From a virus: a DNA stretch of 33,722 bases. Every line of letters starts with the position of its first letter. The stretch's first letter is position 1. The notes under the pieces were generated by a model. It searched no databases and was not told where the DNA came from. It saw only the letters and a program-made list of their open reading frames with translations. The position numbers were made by a program, and so were the translations under genes. The DNA lies in IMG/VR virus record IMGVR_UViG_3300032053_000282, positions 1 to 33,722 of that record. One strand, given 5' to 3'. Below are positions 1 through 8,286 of the stretch, piece by piece.

Positions 1-195
1 CTTCAGCCACACGTTGTTCTTGAAAAGGTTCAGGTCGGCTGCGAGCCGGATGTAGTGGTTCGAGTTCCTCATATGCCCCACGCCGTCGTCGTCGTAGCTC
101 TCCCCGAACGTCAGCTCGTACCCTCGGTCGTACGCGAAGACGATGAGCTTCGCGATGAGCCGGACGAACGCCTGCTGTTTGTCGAGTAGCGTCAT
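1..195 (-). CDS. M15-family peptidase endolysin, N-terminal part (cut by window edge)
   Basis: First 65 codons of a phage endolysin of the M15 (VanY/D-Ala-D-Ala carboxypeptidase-like) family, which cleaves peptidoglycan peptides at lysis. The ATG at 195 overlaps the stop of the upstream gene (ATGA). Visible features are the start MTLLDKQQAFVRLIAKLI, the family segment YELTFGE (about 27-32) and the zinc-ligand pair His47 and Asp54 in NHYIRLAADLNLF (H-x6-D). The reading frame is open to base 1. The rest of the protein, with the third zinc ligand, lies at the other end of the window (33620-33722, same strand), so the gene spans the circular junction. Family identity is clear from both halves. 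Role in lysis is inferred from the family and the neighbouring small membrane and spanin genes. Confidence 0.9.
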   Translation of the reverse strand, partial: MTLLDKQQAFVRLIAKLIVFAYDRGYELTFGESYDDDGVGHMRNSNHYIRLAADLNLFKNNVWLK

Positions 196-485
196 CGCCT
201 GTCCATCTCCATCGCGTCCACCCGCTCGTGGAGCTTGTCGACCTTGTTGTCGAGCACGGCGTGCTTCGCCGAGCAGTCCGGCTTCTTCATCGTGTCCTCG
301 TGCCGGTCGTAGTACTCCTTGATGAACTCTTTAAACTCCGTTCTCAATTCCTTAACGGAGTCGCACATCGTGTTGATCCACCGCAGCGCGAGCCAGCACG
401 TGAGGCCGATGACCGCCGAAGTGATTCCGACGATGACGCCAATCGCTTGCAGGGCGTGGTCTATCGCTATGCTGTCAATCGCCAT
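192..485 (-). CDS. Small membrane protein with coiled-coil tail, holin candidate
   Basis: A 97-residue protein with one strong hydrophobic segment (about residues 13-35, rich in Ile, Val and Leu), followed by a charged helical tail with heptad-like spacing to the C-terminus. It sits directly before the endolysin gene, with an ATGA stop/start overlap, and its start overlaps the end of the preceding membrane gene by 19 bases. Position and topology suit a one-span holin or a membrane partner of the endolysin. I recognise no named holin family, and a structural or membrane-anchoring role is possible. Function is inferred from context only. Confidence 0.7.
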   Translation of the reverse strand: MAIDSIAIDHALQAIGVIVGITSAVIGLTCWLALRWINTMCDSVKELRTEFKEFIKEYYDRHEDTMKKPDCSAKHAVLDNKVDKLHERVDAMEMDRR

Positions 486-763
486 ATCGCGAACCCCGCA
501 GGACCGGCGAGCTTGCTCGCGAGGTCGATGATCGTATCGTAGCCCTGCCCTTTACCCTTCCATCCGTCGACATAAAACTCGTCGACGCAGGTCCACGCAA
601 CCCACAGCGCCGGGAGCCACGATCCCCACAAGACGCCAGCGAGCGCGAACGTCGTCCCCGCGAAGAAGTGCGCTGCGAACTCCGTTCGCGCGAGGCAGCC
701 CCCGACGCCGATGCGCTCCAAGAGGCGCGAGAGAAGCCAATTCGGGTTGAGCCAATTCTTCAT
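467..763 (-). CDS. Hydrophobic membrane protein, possible holin
   Basis: A 98-residue protein with a hydrophobic core (about residues 28-58, Trp-rich: VLWGSWLPALWVAWTC), then a conserved-looking acidic and aromatic stretch DEFYVDGWKGKGQGYDT and a short C-terminal hydrophobic segment. Two membrane spans are plausible. The ATG at 763 overlaps the stop of the upstream 314-residue tail gene (ATGA), which indicates translational coupling. Together with the next two genes it forms the start of the lysis block. Which of the small membrane proteins is the holin cannot be decided from sequence. Confidence 0.65.
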   Translation of the reverse strand: MKNWLNPNWLLSRLLERIGVGGCLARTEFAAHFFAGTTFALAGVLWGSWLPALWVAWTCVDEFYVDGWKGKGQGYDTIIDLASKLAGPAGFAIWRLTA

Positions 764-1704
764 AATATCTGATATGTGAATGTCCCGGCAATCGTATCTG
801 CCGCGTTGGAAAACCCGTTATTGACAGGAACGACATCGTCAGAACACAACCTCCAAATGGCCCCATAAGTTGCTTGCGCCAGAAGGCATACTGATGCACG
901 AGGCACAGCTCCTCCATACGCGACTTGTCCGGCCGACCAGCATAGCGCAGCAGGTGTCATCGGAGCATAAACATACGTCAGTGCCCCATCGCCTCCGTTC
1001 GTCAACGCGCCCCCAATGGAAACGGAGAGCCACAAAAGACCGCTCTTGCTCAGTTTCCAATTGATTATGTCGGCATTTCCATACGGCCCGTTCGCTCCGG
1101 TGAAATGACTTGCCCGTGCACCGTTTTGCCCTGCTGCCATCGAGAAAAGAGTATTTTCATTCGACATTCCGAAACCGTCCGTTGTCGCAAGAGCATCAAC
1201 CGTCCATTCCCTCGACCCGACCCCGCCGTATGTATAATATTGTCGATGAGAGCCAATCCAAACGCACGGTTGTCCGCCAGTCCCTGCGGCATGAACTGCC
1301 CACGCAACAGTGTCCCCCTGTGCGGGCGTTCCAGAAAGAAGCGCATCGGAGAACGACACGTTGGCGTGCGCTGAAATTGTGGTCTTGTGAGGATGCCGCG
1401 ACGTCGCCGCTATGACACCTGCAGCCGTGTTGTCGATGTTCACTAGGTAGTCGTGCCACGGCATCACAAATGCGCCAGCACTTCCCCACGATACGGTCGC
1501 TGTAATTCCGCACCCCATCGAATCGGGATACGCCGCAGGATCGAAGGTGTAGCTCTTCCCCGTCAGGTCGAGAGTTACGAAATCTCCGGGAGTTCCCTGC
1601 TTCGGGAAGCGAACCTTCGTAACCCCTATTGCCGAGATTGTGAGTGTCGTGCCCGCCAGCGAATACTTGAACGCGCCTTTGATGACTTCCGGGACTCCTG
1701 CCAT
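760..1704 (-). CDS. Tail appendage or receptor-binding candidate
   Basis: A 314-residue protein rich in Gly, Ala, Ser and Thr with alternating hydrophobic beta-type segments and no signal peptide or membrane span. The start is supported by a Shine-Dalgarno sequence (AAGGAGGAAG) just upstream. It is the last virion-type gene before the lysis genes, the usual place for phage tail-fibre or receptor-binding proteins. Its interior has many Trp and Tyr residues (for example REWTVDALA and INWKLSKSGLLWLSVSIGG), which would suit a lectin-like beta-sandwich. I recognise no family. The 48-base gap upstream holds a small inverted repeat (CCTGA/TCAGG). Confidence 0.65.
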   Translation of the reverse strand: MAGVPEVIKGAFKYSLAGTTLTISAIGVTKVRFPKQGTPGDFVTLDLTGKSYTFDPAAYPDSMGCGITATVSWGSAGAFVMPWHDYLVNIDNTAAGVIAATSRHPHKTTISAHANVSFSDALLSGTPAQGDTVAWAVHAAGTGGQPCVWIGSHRQYYTYGGVGSREWTVDALATTDGFGMSNENTLFSMAAGQNGARASHFTGANGPYGNADIINWKLSKSGLLWLSVSIGGALTNGGDGALTYVYAPMTPAALCWSAGQVAYGGAVPRASVCLLAQATYGAIWRLCSDDVVPVNNGFSNAADTIAGTFTYQIL

Positions 1705-1752
1705 GACTTCCTCCTTGCACCTATCCTGATTTAGTCAGGGTTTCTGGTGCGG

Positions 1753-2076
1753 TTAATCTGCGCAAGTGAACCAATTACTCCCGTCGCTGACGAACGTGAT
1801 AGAGCCGAACGCCTCCGCCATGGCCACGCTCGCAAGGCCGTCAATCGTCTCGGCCCCCTGAGTCGTGACGGTGATATTGTTGAGCCCAGCTCCTCCGGTA
1901 ACGTCCACGATTTTGACGACGTTTCCGTCATAGCAAGCCGCAGTCGGTAGGTCCACGGATCTCGCCGCAGTCGTGTCGACCCTCGCGACCTGCGTCCCCG
2001 GCTGCAGCGTGACGTTCCCTGCGACGCCTTCGGTGACGAGCGGGTACTTCGCGACTCCGTTGATTATCGCTCCCAT
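1753..2076 (-). CDS. Small ETIDG-motif virion protein (paralogue 1)
   Basis: A 107-residue beta-rich protein. Its C-terminal half carries the block NITVTTQGAETIDG followed by a Gly-containing segment and SDGSNWF. The same block, in the same order, occurs in the products of 11022-11516 and 11524-11931, so the three are paralogues within this genome. Motifs of this kind are common in small phage tail or capsid-decoration beta-domains. This copy lies between two tail appendage genes, far from its sisters next to the tail nozzle gene. The exact structural role is unknown. Confidence 0.7.
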   Translation of the reverse strand: MGAIINGVAKYPLVTEGVAGNVTLQPGTQVARVDTTAARSVDLPTAACYDGNVVKIVDVTGGAGLNNITVTTQGAETIDGLASVAMAEAFGSITFVSDGSNWFTCAD

Positions 2077-2085
2077 GATTCCCCC

Positions 2086-4224
2086 TTATGCCAGATAGCC
2101 GCCGTCTTCCGCGGCGATGTACTCGATCGAAGCGATGAGGTTCAGCGCCGTCGCCCCTCCGCCGGTCGGGTCGACTTGGATCGTCCCGCCTGCCGGGAGG
2201 TAGACCCTCCCGCCGTTGCTCGCCCACGACACCTGCTTCCCCGCCGCGTCGAGGTTCGCCCTGAGCCCGGCGACCGCGTCGACGAAGGTGACCACCGTCC
2301 CGGCCCCCGCCCCCTGAGCGACGATGTTCGTGAGGTCCGCCGTCTGGGCTGCGACTGCGTAGAGCGTGAAGCTCTTGATGAGGACCGGCTTCGTCGTCGC
2401 CGTTGCGATGACCGTAGCCGCGGCGTTCGCAGCGATGGCGATCGGGACGTTGAGCACCTGCGTCTTGCCGGTCAGCCGGTTCACCGCGGCGACCGCCCCG
2501 GTGACCCCGTTGTTCACCGTGGTCACTCCGAGTAGGAGGTTCTTTGCGTAGCCCATCAGCGACCCGCCAGCGACTGTGTCCGTCTTGTTGCCGACGACGT
2601 CCCGCATGTTCGTGTTCGCCGCTGAATCCGCGCCCGGGACCGCGATCGCCGTAGCCAGAACGCCAGCAGCGTCTGGAACCACAAGCGCGCCAATAAGCCC
2701 CGCAGCGGTTCCTGCGACATCAGGGACAACGAGCGCGTTGACCGCGTCCGCGAGCCACCTGATGAGCAGGCCAGCCCTGACGTTGTCCGCGATGGAGCCG
2801 TCCGCAGCGTCGAGGGAGGTCGTCTCGACCTCGGTCGCGCCTCCCGGAAGGTTGTCCGCGATCCACCGCAGGATGAGGCCCTCCCTCTGGTTCGCCGCGG
2901 CGCTCCCGGCTCCGATGCCGAGAGAAGCAGTTTCAAGCGCCGTCCTTGAAGCGGAGAGCCCGAAGGTTCCGCTATCCAGCCGGTCCGTCACGAGGCAGGT
3001 GTAGAGCGGCTTCCCTGCAGTGTCAGGTATTCCCAGCGCGGCGAGCAAGCTCTGGAGGTTCGTCTGAGCGACGAAGTCGCCGATGTTGCCGTAGAGCGAT
3101 TTGTTCGCCGCGTCCGGGTTGCCGAGCAGCGCAACGATCGTCTGGAGGTTCGTCCTCGCGGAGGGATTGCCGAGGTCCGTCTGGATCGCGTCGACCGCCG
3201 CCTGCACGTACTCCTGCCGCTCGACCACCGACCCGTCGGCGTTCGCCACCACGAGAGAGGTGTCAGCCACGTTGTTGTTGTTGTTCGCCCCGAGGAGGAC
3301 GCTCATCCAAGCGTCGCGCGGGAGGATGGTGTACGTCGCAGACGCCACGATCGGAAGCGGGAACGGGTTCTCGACCGTCACCGTGTCCGACGCCGCGTCG
3401 AAGTCGGAGACGACCCTCGAAAGCCCGACGTTCGCCCCGGACGTCATGACGAGAATCTGCCCGTTGAAGTAGTCGTCCACCTGCGTGAGTGCGTTGTCAA
3501 CGAGGGTCGCCGTGGTTCCGTTGTCAGCCGTGCCGCTGATCGTCCCGGCTATCCCGAGGCCCGCGAGAATCGCGGCGAGGTCCGCCGCAACCGATCCGGC
3601 TGCTCCGTACCCGAGCTGCACGTTCAAGCTCTGCGCCGCGGGGTTGCCGAGGATTCCGTAGATGTCACCGAGCGTCGCGGCGGATCCGTCGCCTACGTCG
3701 TCCATCAGGTCGGCGATGTTCCCGTCGATGGAGTCGAACCGGTCCTTGACCGTAGAGGCGTCGTTGCCGAACTTCGCCGTCAGGTCCGCGAGCGAGTGGG
3801 CCCTCATCGGTCCGACGAGGCCAGCAACGTCGCGCATCTGGTCAGTGTGGTTCGCGTACCCCGTCTTCCCGTTCATGTACGCGGCGGCCGCTAGGTCGAC
3901 TCCTGCGCCCGGAGCTGCTAGGACGGAGACCGCAGACGCCGGGCCGACGGACGGGCTCACGATCTCGAAGTGGTCCGAGTTCCACGTGCAGAGCGTCCCC
4001 GTGAGCGAGGCCGCGAGCGCCGTCTGGACCGCCGTCGCGACGAGCGCCATCGTGGTCGCCCCCGTGAAGTCCGGGGTCACGTTGGAGTACTTCGTCCCGT
4101 CGATCGTGACCGTGAATTTTCCTGTGTTCGTGAGCGCGGCCCACGTCGCAGCGACCGCAGTCCCGGCCGCGCCGCAGACAAGCCGCGCCGCTCTGGCCGT
4201 GGTATCAGTTTTTGCGTAACCCAT
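2086..4224 (-). CDS. Large low-complexity tail protein (fibre/whisker type)
   Basis: A 712-residue protein, strongly enriched in Ala, Gly, Leu, Asn and Asp. Residues about 20-125 form a beta-rich domain with the run GKFTVTIDGTKYSNVTPDF and a later DHFEIVSPSVGPASAVSVL. This resembles the DUF3383-type fold of phage tail proteins, by eye only. The middle holds degenerate repeats around LLGNPDAANKSLYGNIGDF and ALGIPDTAGKPLY, and a later pair around REGLILRWIADNLPGG and RAGLLIRWLADAVN. The C-terminus looks like a globular beta domain. Length, repeats and position among appendage genes suggest an elongated fibre or whisker. No family was identified with certainty. Confidence 0.65.
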   Translation of the reverse strand: MGYAKTDTTARAARLVCGAAGTAVAATWAALTNTGKFTVTIDGTKYSNVTPDFTGATTMALVATAVQTALAASLTGTLCTWNSDHFEIVSPSVGPASAVSVLAAPGAGVDLAAAAYMNGKTGYANHTDQMRDVAGLVGPMRAHSLADLTAKFGNDASTVKDRFDSIDGNIADLMDDVGDGSAATLGDIYGILGNPAAQSLNVQLGYGAAGSVAADLAAILAGLGIAGTISGTADNGTTATLVDNALTQVDDYFNGQILVMTSGANVGLSRVVSDFDAASDTVTVENPFPLPIVASATYTILPRDAWMSVLLGANNNNNVADTSLVVANADGSVVERQEYVQAAVDAIQTDLGNPSARTNLQTIVALLGNPDAANKSLYGNIGDFVAQTNLQSLLAALGIPDTAGKPLYTCLVTDRLDSGTFGLSASRTALETASLGIGAGSAAANQREGLILRWIADNLPGGATEVETTSLDAADGSIADNVRAGLLIRWLADAVNALVVPDVAGTAAGLIGALVVPDAAGVLATAIAVPGADSAANTNMRDVVGNKTDTVAGGSLMGYAKNLLLGVTTVNNGVTGAVAAVNRLTGKTQVLNVPIAIAANAAATVIATATTKPVLIKSFTLYAVAAQTADLTNIVAQGAGAGTVVTFVDAVAGLRANLDAAGKQVSWASNGGRVYLPAGGTIQVDPTGGGATALNLIASIEYIAAEDGGYLA

Positions 4225-4233
4225 TGTCTCCCC

Positions 4234-5013
4234 CTATTTGTAGGCCGCGTTGACAAGCAGCGCCGACCCCGGGGCCCCAGCGCCTGAGAACGTGGTCGTT
4301 GCCGCCATCGTGATCGCCGTCGCGAATGTGAACCCCTGCACCGGCATCGGAACGTCGTACCCTCCCTGCGCCGGGACCCAGAGCGAGAGCTTCGCCGTGG
4401 TCACCCCGACCGTCGGGGCGGCGTGGTCGAACACCTGCAGGAACATGTCCGATGCGTTCGGATTGTAGACCGAGAGGTAGTAGAGCGTCCCGGGGGTCGC
4501 CTTGATCGTCCGCGCGGCTCCGAGCACCGCGCCGTCGTAGAGCGGGACCGCGGGGTCTGCGAGGGAGACGGCGGCGGTCGTGATCTGCACGTTGAGCTGT
4601 CGGGTAGTGTAGTTGCAGGTGTCCGACGTCCCGGCCGTCGCCTTCTTGTAGTAGAGCTTCCCGAGCACATAGTCGATCGCGTACTCTCCCTGCGCGAGGG
4701 ACGCGAGCAGGAGCGTTTCTGTCGGGTAGGTTTCGAGATCGAGCGCGACCTCCGTCGTAAGAACCGTCCCGGTGACCCACGCGAAGGACGTCGCGCCCTT
4801 CGCCCCGAGCCGGGTGCCCGTGGCGTCGTAGATCGGCGCCTTGTCGAACCCCACGACCCCGGACGTCCCGGCGGCTCCGGCCGAGAAGCTGACCGTCTCC
4901 GCGAGGACCGACAGCGCGTTGCTCGCCATCGTGATGTCGTTCACGAGCCGGGCCGACTTGCCCGGGCCTACGTCAACGAAGCTGCTGAACTGCCTGCTCT
5001 GAATGTCGACCAT
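4234..5013 (-). CDS. Tail/virion structural protein, unknown family
   Basis: A 259-residue beta-rich protein with no membrane span or signal peptide. It is enriched in Thr, Ala, Val and Gly, and a central YAIDYVLGKLYYKKATAGTS segment reads like the strand-turn pattern of small phage structural proteins. Its ATG shares one base with the stop of the upstream 631-residue gene (TAATG), so the two are probably translated together. It lies between the internal-virion-protein block and the large fibre-like gene. A tail appendage or adaptor role is likely but unproven. Confidence 0.6.
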   Translation of the reverse strand: MVDIQSRQFSSFVDVGPGKSARLVNDITMASNALSVLAETVSFSAGAAGTSGVVGFDKAPIYDATGTRLGAKGATSFAWVTGTVLTTEVALDLETYPTETLLLASLAQGEYAIDYVLGKLYYKKATAGTSDTCNYTTRQLNVQITTAAVSLADPAVPLYDGAVLGAARTIKATPGTLYYLSVYNPNASDMFLQVFDHAAPTVGVTTAKLSLWVPAQGGYDVPMPVQGFTFATAITMAATTTFSGAGAPGSALLVNAAYK

Positions 5014-6908
5014 TATCCACCTCCCGGTGCTGTCGGTTTTGTTTGATCCCTGACCTGCCTCTCAAGGGCGTTTCCGAAGTGGGTGAACAGGACCCTCGCT
5101 GACGCCGGGTCCATCTTCGCCCCGGATTTCGCGGCATCGTACATCTTCTGCCAGAATTTTCCCAGACCTTTGTCGAGATCGCCCGGGGGCTGGAACGGCC
5201 TGCCTTGGAACGGCTTGAAGGCCGCAAACATGCGCTGCTCGTAGTCCAGCACGGCCTTCATCGTCTTCGGGTCGAGCACCTGCGCGAGCTCCTTCCGACC
5301 GAAGTCGTCGATCGTCTTCTTGAACGCCTGCGGGTTGTTCGCGGCCCTCACGAGCCCGTTCAGCACGACGCTCTGGATCGGCTCCTTGAGCGACGGGACG
5401 ACCTTCGCCGCCTCGATCGCGTAGGAGAGCGGGAACGAGTTCTTCCCGATCTTCGCGACGATCTCCTCCGGGTGCGACTCAGCGATCTCACGGAGCTGCT
5501 TCATGTACGGTGTGACCCGGGAGTACTCCTCGCGGGCCGAGGAGATCGCCCTGCGGGTCGCCGGGTCCGACGCCTCCCCCAAGCTGTCGAGCATGGCGAC
5601 CCGGTACTCGTGGGCCACTGGCGCGTACTCGCTCCTGCGCTGCTTGAAGGCGGCGTTCTGCATGTCCTTCCTGATCCGGTCGGCCTCTCGGAAGGTCGGG
5701 TTCCTCTGGAGCTGCTCCACCCAGTCGGCGAGGTCGGAGTAGTACTTCTTCAGCTCCGGCGTCTTGATCTTGTCGATCTCCCCGCGGAGGATGTTGCCCT
5801 TCGCGTCGATGAACCCCTGCTCCTGCAGCGGGGACAGGAGGGCGTTCCGCATCTGCTGCCCCGGGATTCTCACCTTGCCGTAGGCGTTGAGGACCGGCTT
5901 CACCGTCGCGTCGTACCGCGCGCCCATCTCCTCGTTCGCCTTGGCGACCGACTCCTTGAAGTGAGCCCCGGAAGCCGTCCTGCCGCGCCCGGTGATCGTC
6001 TCGGGCATCGACTTCGTCTCGTCCGCCGCCCTCGCCTTCCCCGCGGCCCACGCCTCCTTGCGGGTGACCTCCTCGGCCTTGTGGGTCGCCTTGAGGGGTT
6101 CGAGGCGCTTCTGAGCGGCCGCCTCCTCGCCCTCGACGAGCCACCGAAAGCCGGGGAGCTTCTTCATCCGCTCCGGGAGGACCCGGGTCGCGATCTGCTT
6201 CTCCGCGACGTAGTTGAGGCCCTTCCCTATGCCCTGCGCCACCTTCTGGCCGCCGTAGGCGAGCGCGGCCTGCTTCGCGAACTCGGGGAGCATGTCCTGC
6301 GCGAAGTTCGCCTGCGACGCTAGGTTCGTCCGGACCGTCTCCCCGAGGGTCCCGCGGGGGAGGTTCTTCCCTTCGAGCCCCGTCGCCTGCCGGACGCTTC
6401 TTTCGACCGCGAGGCCCGTCGCACCTCCGAGCCCGGCCCCGAGAGGCCCTGCGGCCGCTCCAATCGTCGCCCCGACCGTCGGGAACTGGCCGTGCAGAAG
6501 CTCTGTGTCCGCGGTGCCACCGGGGGACATGATGCCCTTGCCTTGCGCCCTGTTCGCCTGAAGGTTCTGGACGAGGTCCTTCGCGGCGAAGAGCATGTTG
6601 TAGGGGAACGCCTGCTTCTGCGCGTACTCAAGGGCGTCGACGCCGTGGTCCTTGACGAGGTTCTTCGTCCAGTCGAACGCCTCGCGCGCCCACGTCGGTT
6701 TCTTCCTCGTCTCCTCGAACCCCGAGTCGGTGATCCGAGTGCGAAGCTCGTTCGCGAGCTCCGGCTTGACGTCCCCGCGCGCGACGAGCTCGTTCAGGAC
6801 GTCGAGGCGCTGCTGCTTCGACAGGATCGGAGCGCCTGCGTCCATCTTCAGCCCTTCGGACGGGGCCTCGACTTCCGCCTGCGGGAACATGTCGGAAACT
6901 TTTCCCAT
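5013..6908 (-). CDS. Large internal virion/ejection protein candidate
   Basis: A 631-residue, mostly helical and highly charged protein. Residues about 145-190 are a Gly/Ala-rich hydrophobic stretch (TVGATIGAAAGPLGAGLGG), like the membrane-active glycine-rich segments of ejection proteins. The remaining 400 residues are long Lys/Glu/Arg helices. It is the last and largest of four consecutive helical or low-complexity genes (8287-9903, 7705-8277, 6910-7695 and this one) placed after the tail nozzle and a lytic transglycosylase. In podoviruses this is where the internal core or pilot proteins are encoded. Role is inferred; no family was assigned. Confidence 0.65.
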   Translation of the reverse strand: MGKVSDMFPQAEVEAPSEGLKMDAGAPILSKQQRLDVLNELVARGDVKPELANELRTRITDSGFEETRKKPTWAREAFDWTKNLVKDHGVDALEYAQKQAFPYNMLFAAKDLVQNLQANRAQGKGIMSPGGTADTELLHGQFPTVGATIGAAAGPLGAGLGGATGLAVERSVRQATGLEGKNLPRGTLGETVRTNLASQANFAQDMLPEFAKQAALAYGGQKVAQGIGKGLNYVAEKQIATRVLPERMKKLPGFRWLVEGEEAAAQKRLEPLKATHKAEEVTRKEAWAAGKARAADETKSMPETITGRGRTASGAHFKESVAKANEEMGARYDATVKPVLNAYGKVRIPGQQMRNALLSPLQEQGFIDAKGNILRGEIDKIKTPELKKYYSDLADWVEQLQRNPTFREADRIRKDMQNAAFKQRRSEYAPVAHEYRVAMLDSLGEASDPATRRAISSAREEYSRVTPYMKQLREIAESHPEEIVAKIGKNSFPLSYAIEAAKVVPSLKEPIQSVVLNGLVRAANNPQAFKKTIDDFGRKELAQVLDPKTMKAVLDYEQRMFAAFKPFQGRPFQPPGDLDKGLGKFWQKMYDAAKSGAKMDPASARVLFTHFGNALERQVRDQTKPTAPGGG

Positions 6909-6909
6909 G

Positions 6910-7695
6910 TCATTTCACCTGTAGGAGCTTCATCAGGTCGCCCGTGTCCAAGTCCTTGTAGGTCGTCTTCTTACCTCCGACCATCGAGGCCCACGGCTTC
7001 CCGCCGGACCGCTCCATGATGTTCTTGAACGCTTGGATGCCCTGGCTCCGCTCCGAGCTCGTCCCGGTGATGACCTGTTGCAGGAGCGACATCGCCATCT
7101 CCTGCTCTTGGTTCGACAGGTTGCCGGAGTCGCCCATGCCCTTGACGATGAGCGGGCGGATCATCTTCATCGAGTTCTGGAAGGTCGTCATCTCGGGGAG
7201 GTAGCCCGCCTTCTGCTTCCCGACGTTCACCATCGAGATCGCGCGCCCGGGGATTCCCTCCGCTGCGGGTATCTTGTCGAGGAGCTTGAACATGTTGTCG
7301 ACGATCGGGACGACGATGTTGATCTTGCGGATCGTCCCCTCCTCGTTGACGAACGCCTTCTTGACGTCGATGAACTTCTTCGCCTGATCGAGGTCGCCCT
7401 TGAACAGGACCATCGCGTCGTCGAGGGTGAGGTCTGCGTAGGGCTTCCCGAACGAGGCGATCGCGTCGGCGTTCGCCTGATCGAGCGCACGCTTGACACG
7501 GTTCTCCGTCATCAGCCGGGACTCTGTCGTCGCGGCCGTCTCGGCGGCGGCGGCGGAGGGGCTTGCGACCTGCACGCTGAAGCCGGAGCTCCCCATCGTC
7601 CCGCTCTTGGGAATCATCCCGCCCTGAGCCATCATCCCCGGCGCCTGCGGGTTCGGGGCCGGTGCCCCGCCGAATGTGCTCGATAGCTTACCCAT
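6910..7695 (-). CDS. Internal virion protein candidate
   Basis: A 261-residue protein. The first 60 residues are Gly/Pro/Ala/Met-rich and probably disordered, and residues 60-261 are an all-helical charged domain. It abuts the downstream 631-residue gene (stop at 6910, next ATG at 6908). Both start with MGK followed by a hydrophilic leader. Composition and neighbourhood suggest an internal core or ejection protein. I recognise no enzyme motif. Confidence 0.6.
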   Translation of the reverse strand: MGKLSSTFGGAPAPNPQAPGMMAQGGMIPKSGTMGSSGFSVQVASPSAAAAETAATTESRLMTENRVKRALDQANADAIASFGKPYADLTLDDAMVLFKGDLDQAKKFIDVKKAFVNEEGTIRKINIVVPIVDNMFKLLDKIPAAEGIPGRAISMVNVGKQKAGYLPEMTTFQNSMKMIRPLIVKGMGDSGNLSNQEQEMAMSLLQQVITGTSSERSQGIQAFKNIMERSGGKPWASMVGGKKTTYKDLDTGDLMKLLQVK

Positions 7696-7704
7696 CGTTC
7701 CCCC

Positions 7705-8277
7705 TCACATCCCGGGCAGGGTTCCGTCCCCTACCCCCGGGAGAGTTTCGGGCGCTTTCGTGAGCGCGCCCATCTTGATCGCCTTCTGGAAATCCGCGTA
7801 GGTGTTGACCGTGAACGGAGCGCCGTCCTCCGGGTCCCAGAGCTGGTTCTGGAACTTCGGAGCCCCGATCGTGGCCGCGGGCGGCGGGGTGATCTTCCCG
7901 AGCGGGGAGACCTGCCTCGGAGGGATGGGCATCCCGCCCGGCTGCGCGCCCATTCCGTTGTCCCCCGACAGAGCTCCTCCCCCCATCCCCATCATGCTCG
8001 CAAGCCCGCCCATCATCCCCTGCCCCATCTCTGAGGCGAACGACGGCTTAATCATCATCTGCTTCATGAGGTCGCCCGCCGCCTTGTCCTGCATCTCCGG
8101 GCTGATGACGCTCCAGTTCGGCGTGGTCATCTCCGCGAGCCCGTAGGCCTTCTTCTTCAGGGCTTCGAGCTCCATCTGTGGCTGGCGCTCCATCATCGCC
8201 TTCTGAAGGAAGACGTTCGCGATCTGCTGAAGGCCGCCTCCGAGAGAGTTCCCAAGCCCGCCCCAGTTTATAGCCAT
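7705..8277 (-). CDS. Met/Gly/Pro-rich virion protein
   Basis: A 190-residue protein. The N-terminal third is helical (LGGGLQQIANVFLQKAMMER). The middle is a run rich in Met, Gly and Ser (QGMMGGLASMMGMGGGALSG), which is unusual for this genome, and the C-terminal part is Pro-rich. It is encoded nine bases after the Hint-domain gene and ten before the next internal-protein gene. It probably belongs to the same ejection or inner-core set. No family was recognised. Confidence 0.6.
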   Translation of the reverse strand: MAINWGGLGNSLGGGLQQIANVFLQKAMMERQPQMELEALKKKAYGLAEMTTPNWSVISPEMQDKAAGDLMKQMMIKPSFASEMGQGMMGGLASMMGMGGGALSGDNGMGAQPGGMPIPPRQVSPLGKITPPPAATIGAPKFQNQLWDPEDGAPFTVNTYADFQKAIKMGALTKAPETLPGVGDGTLPGM

Positions 8278-8286
8278 GTCGTTCTC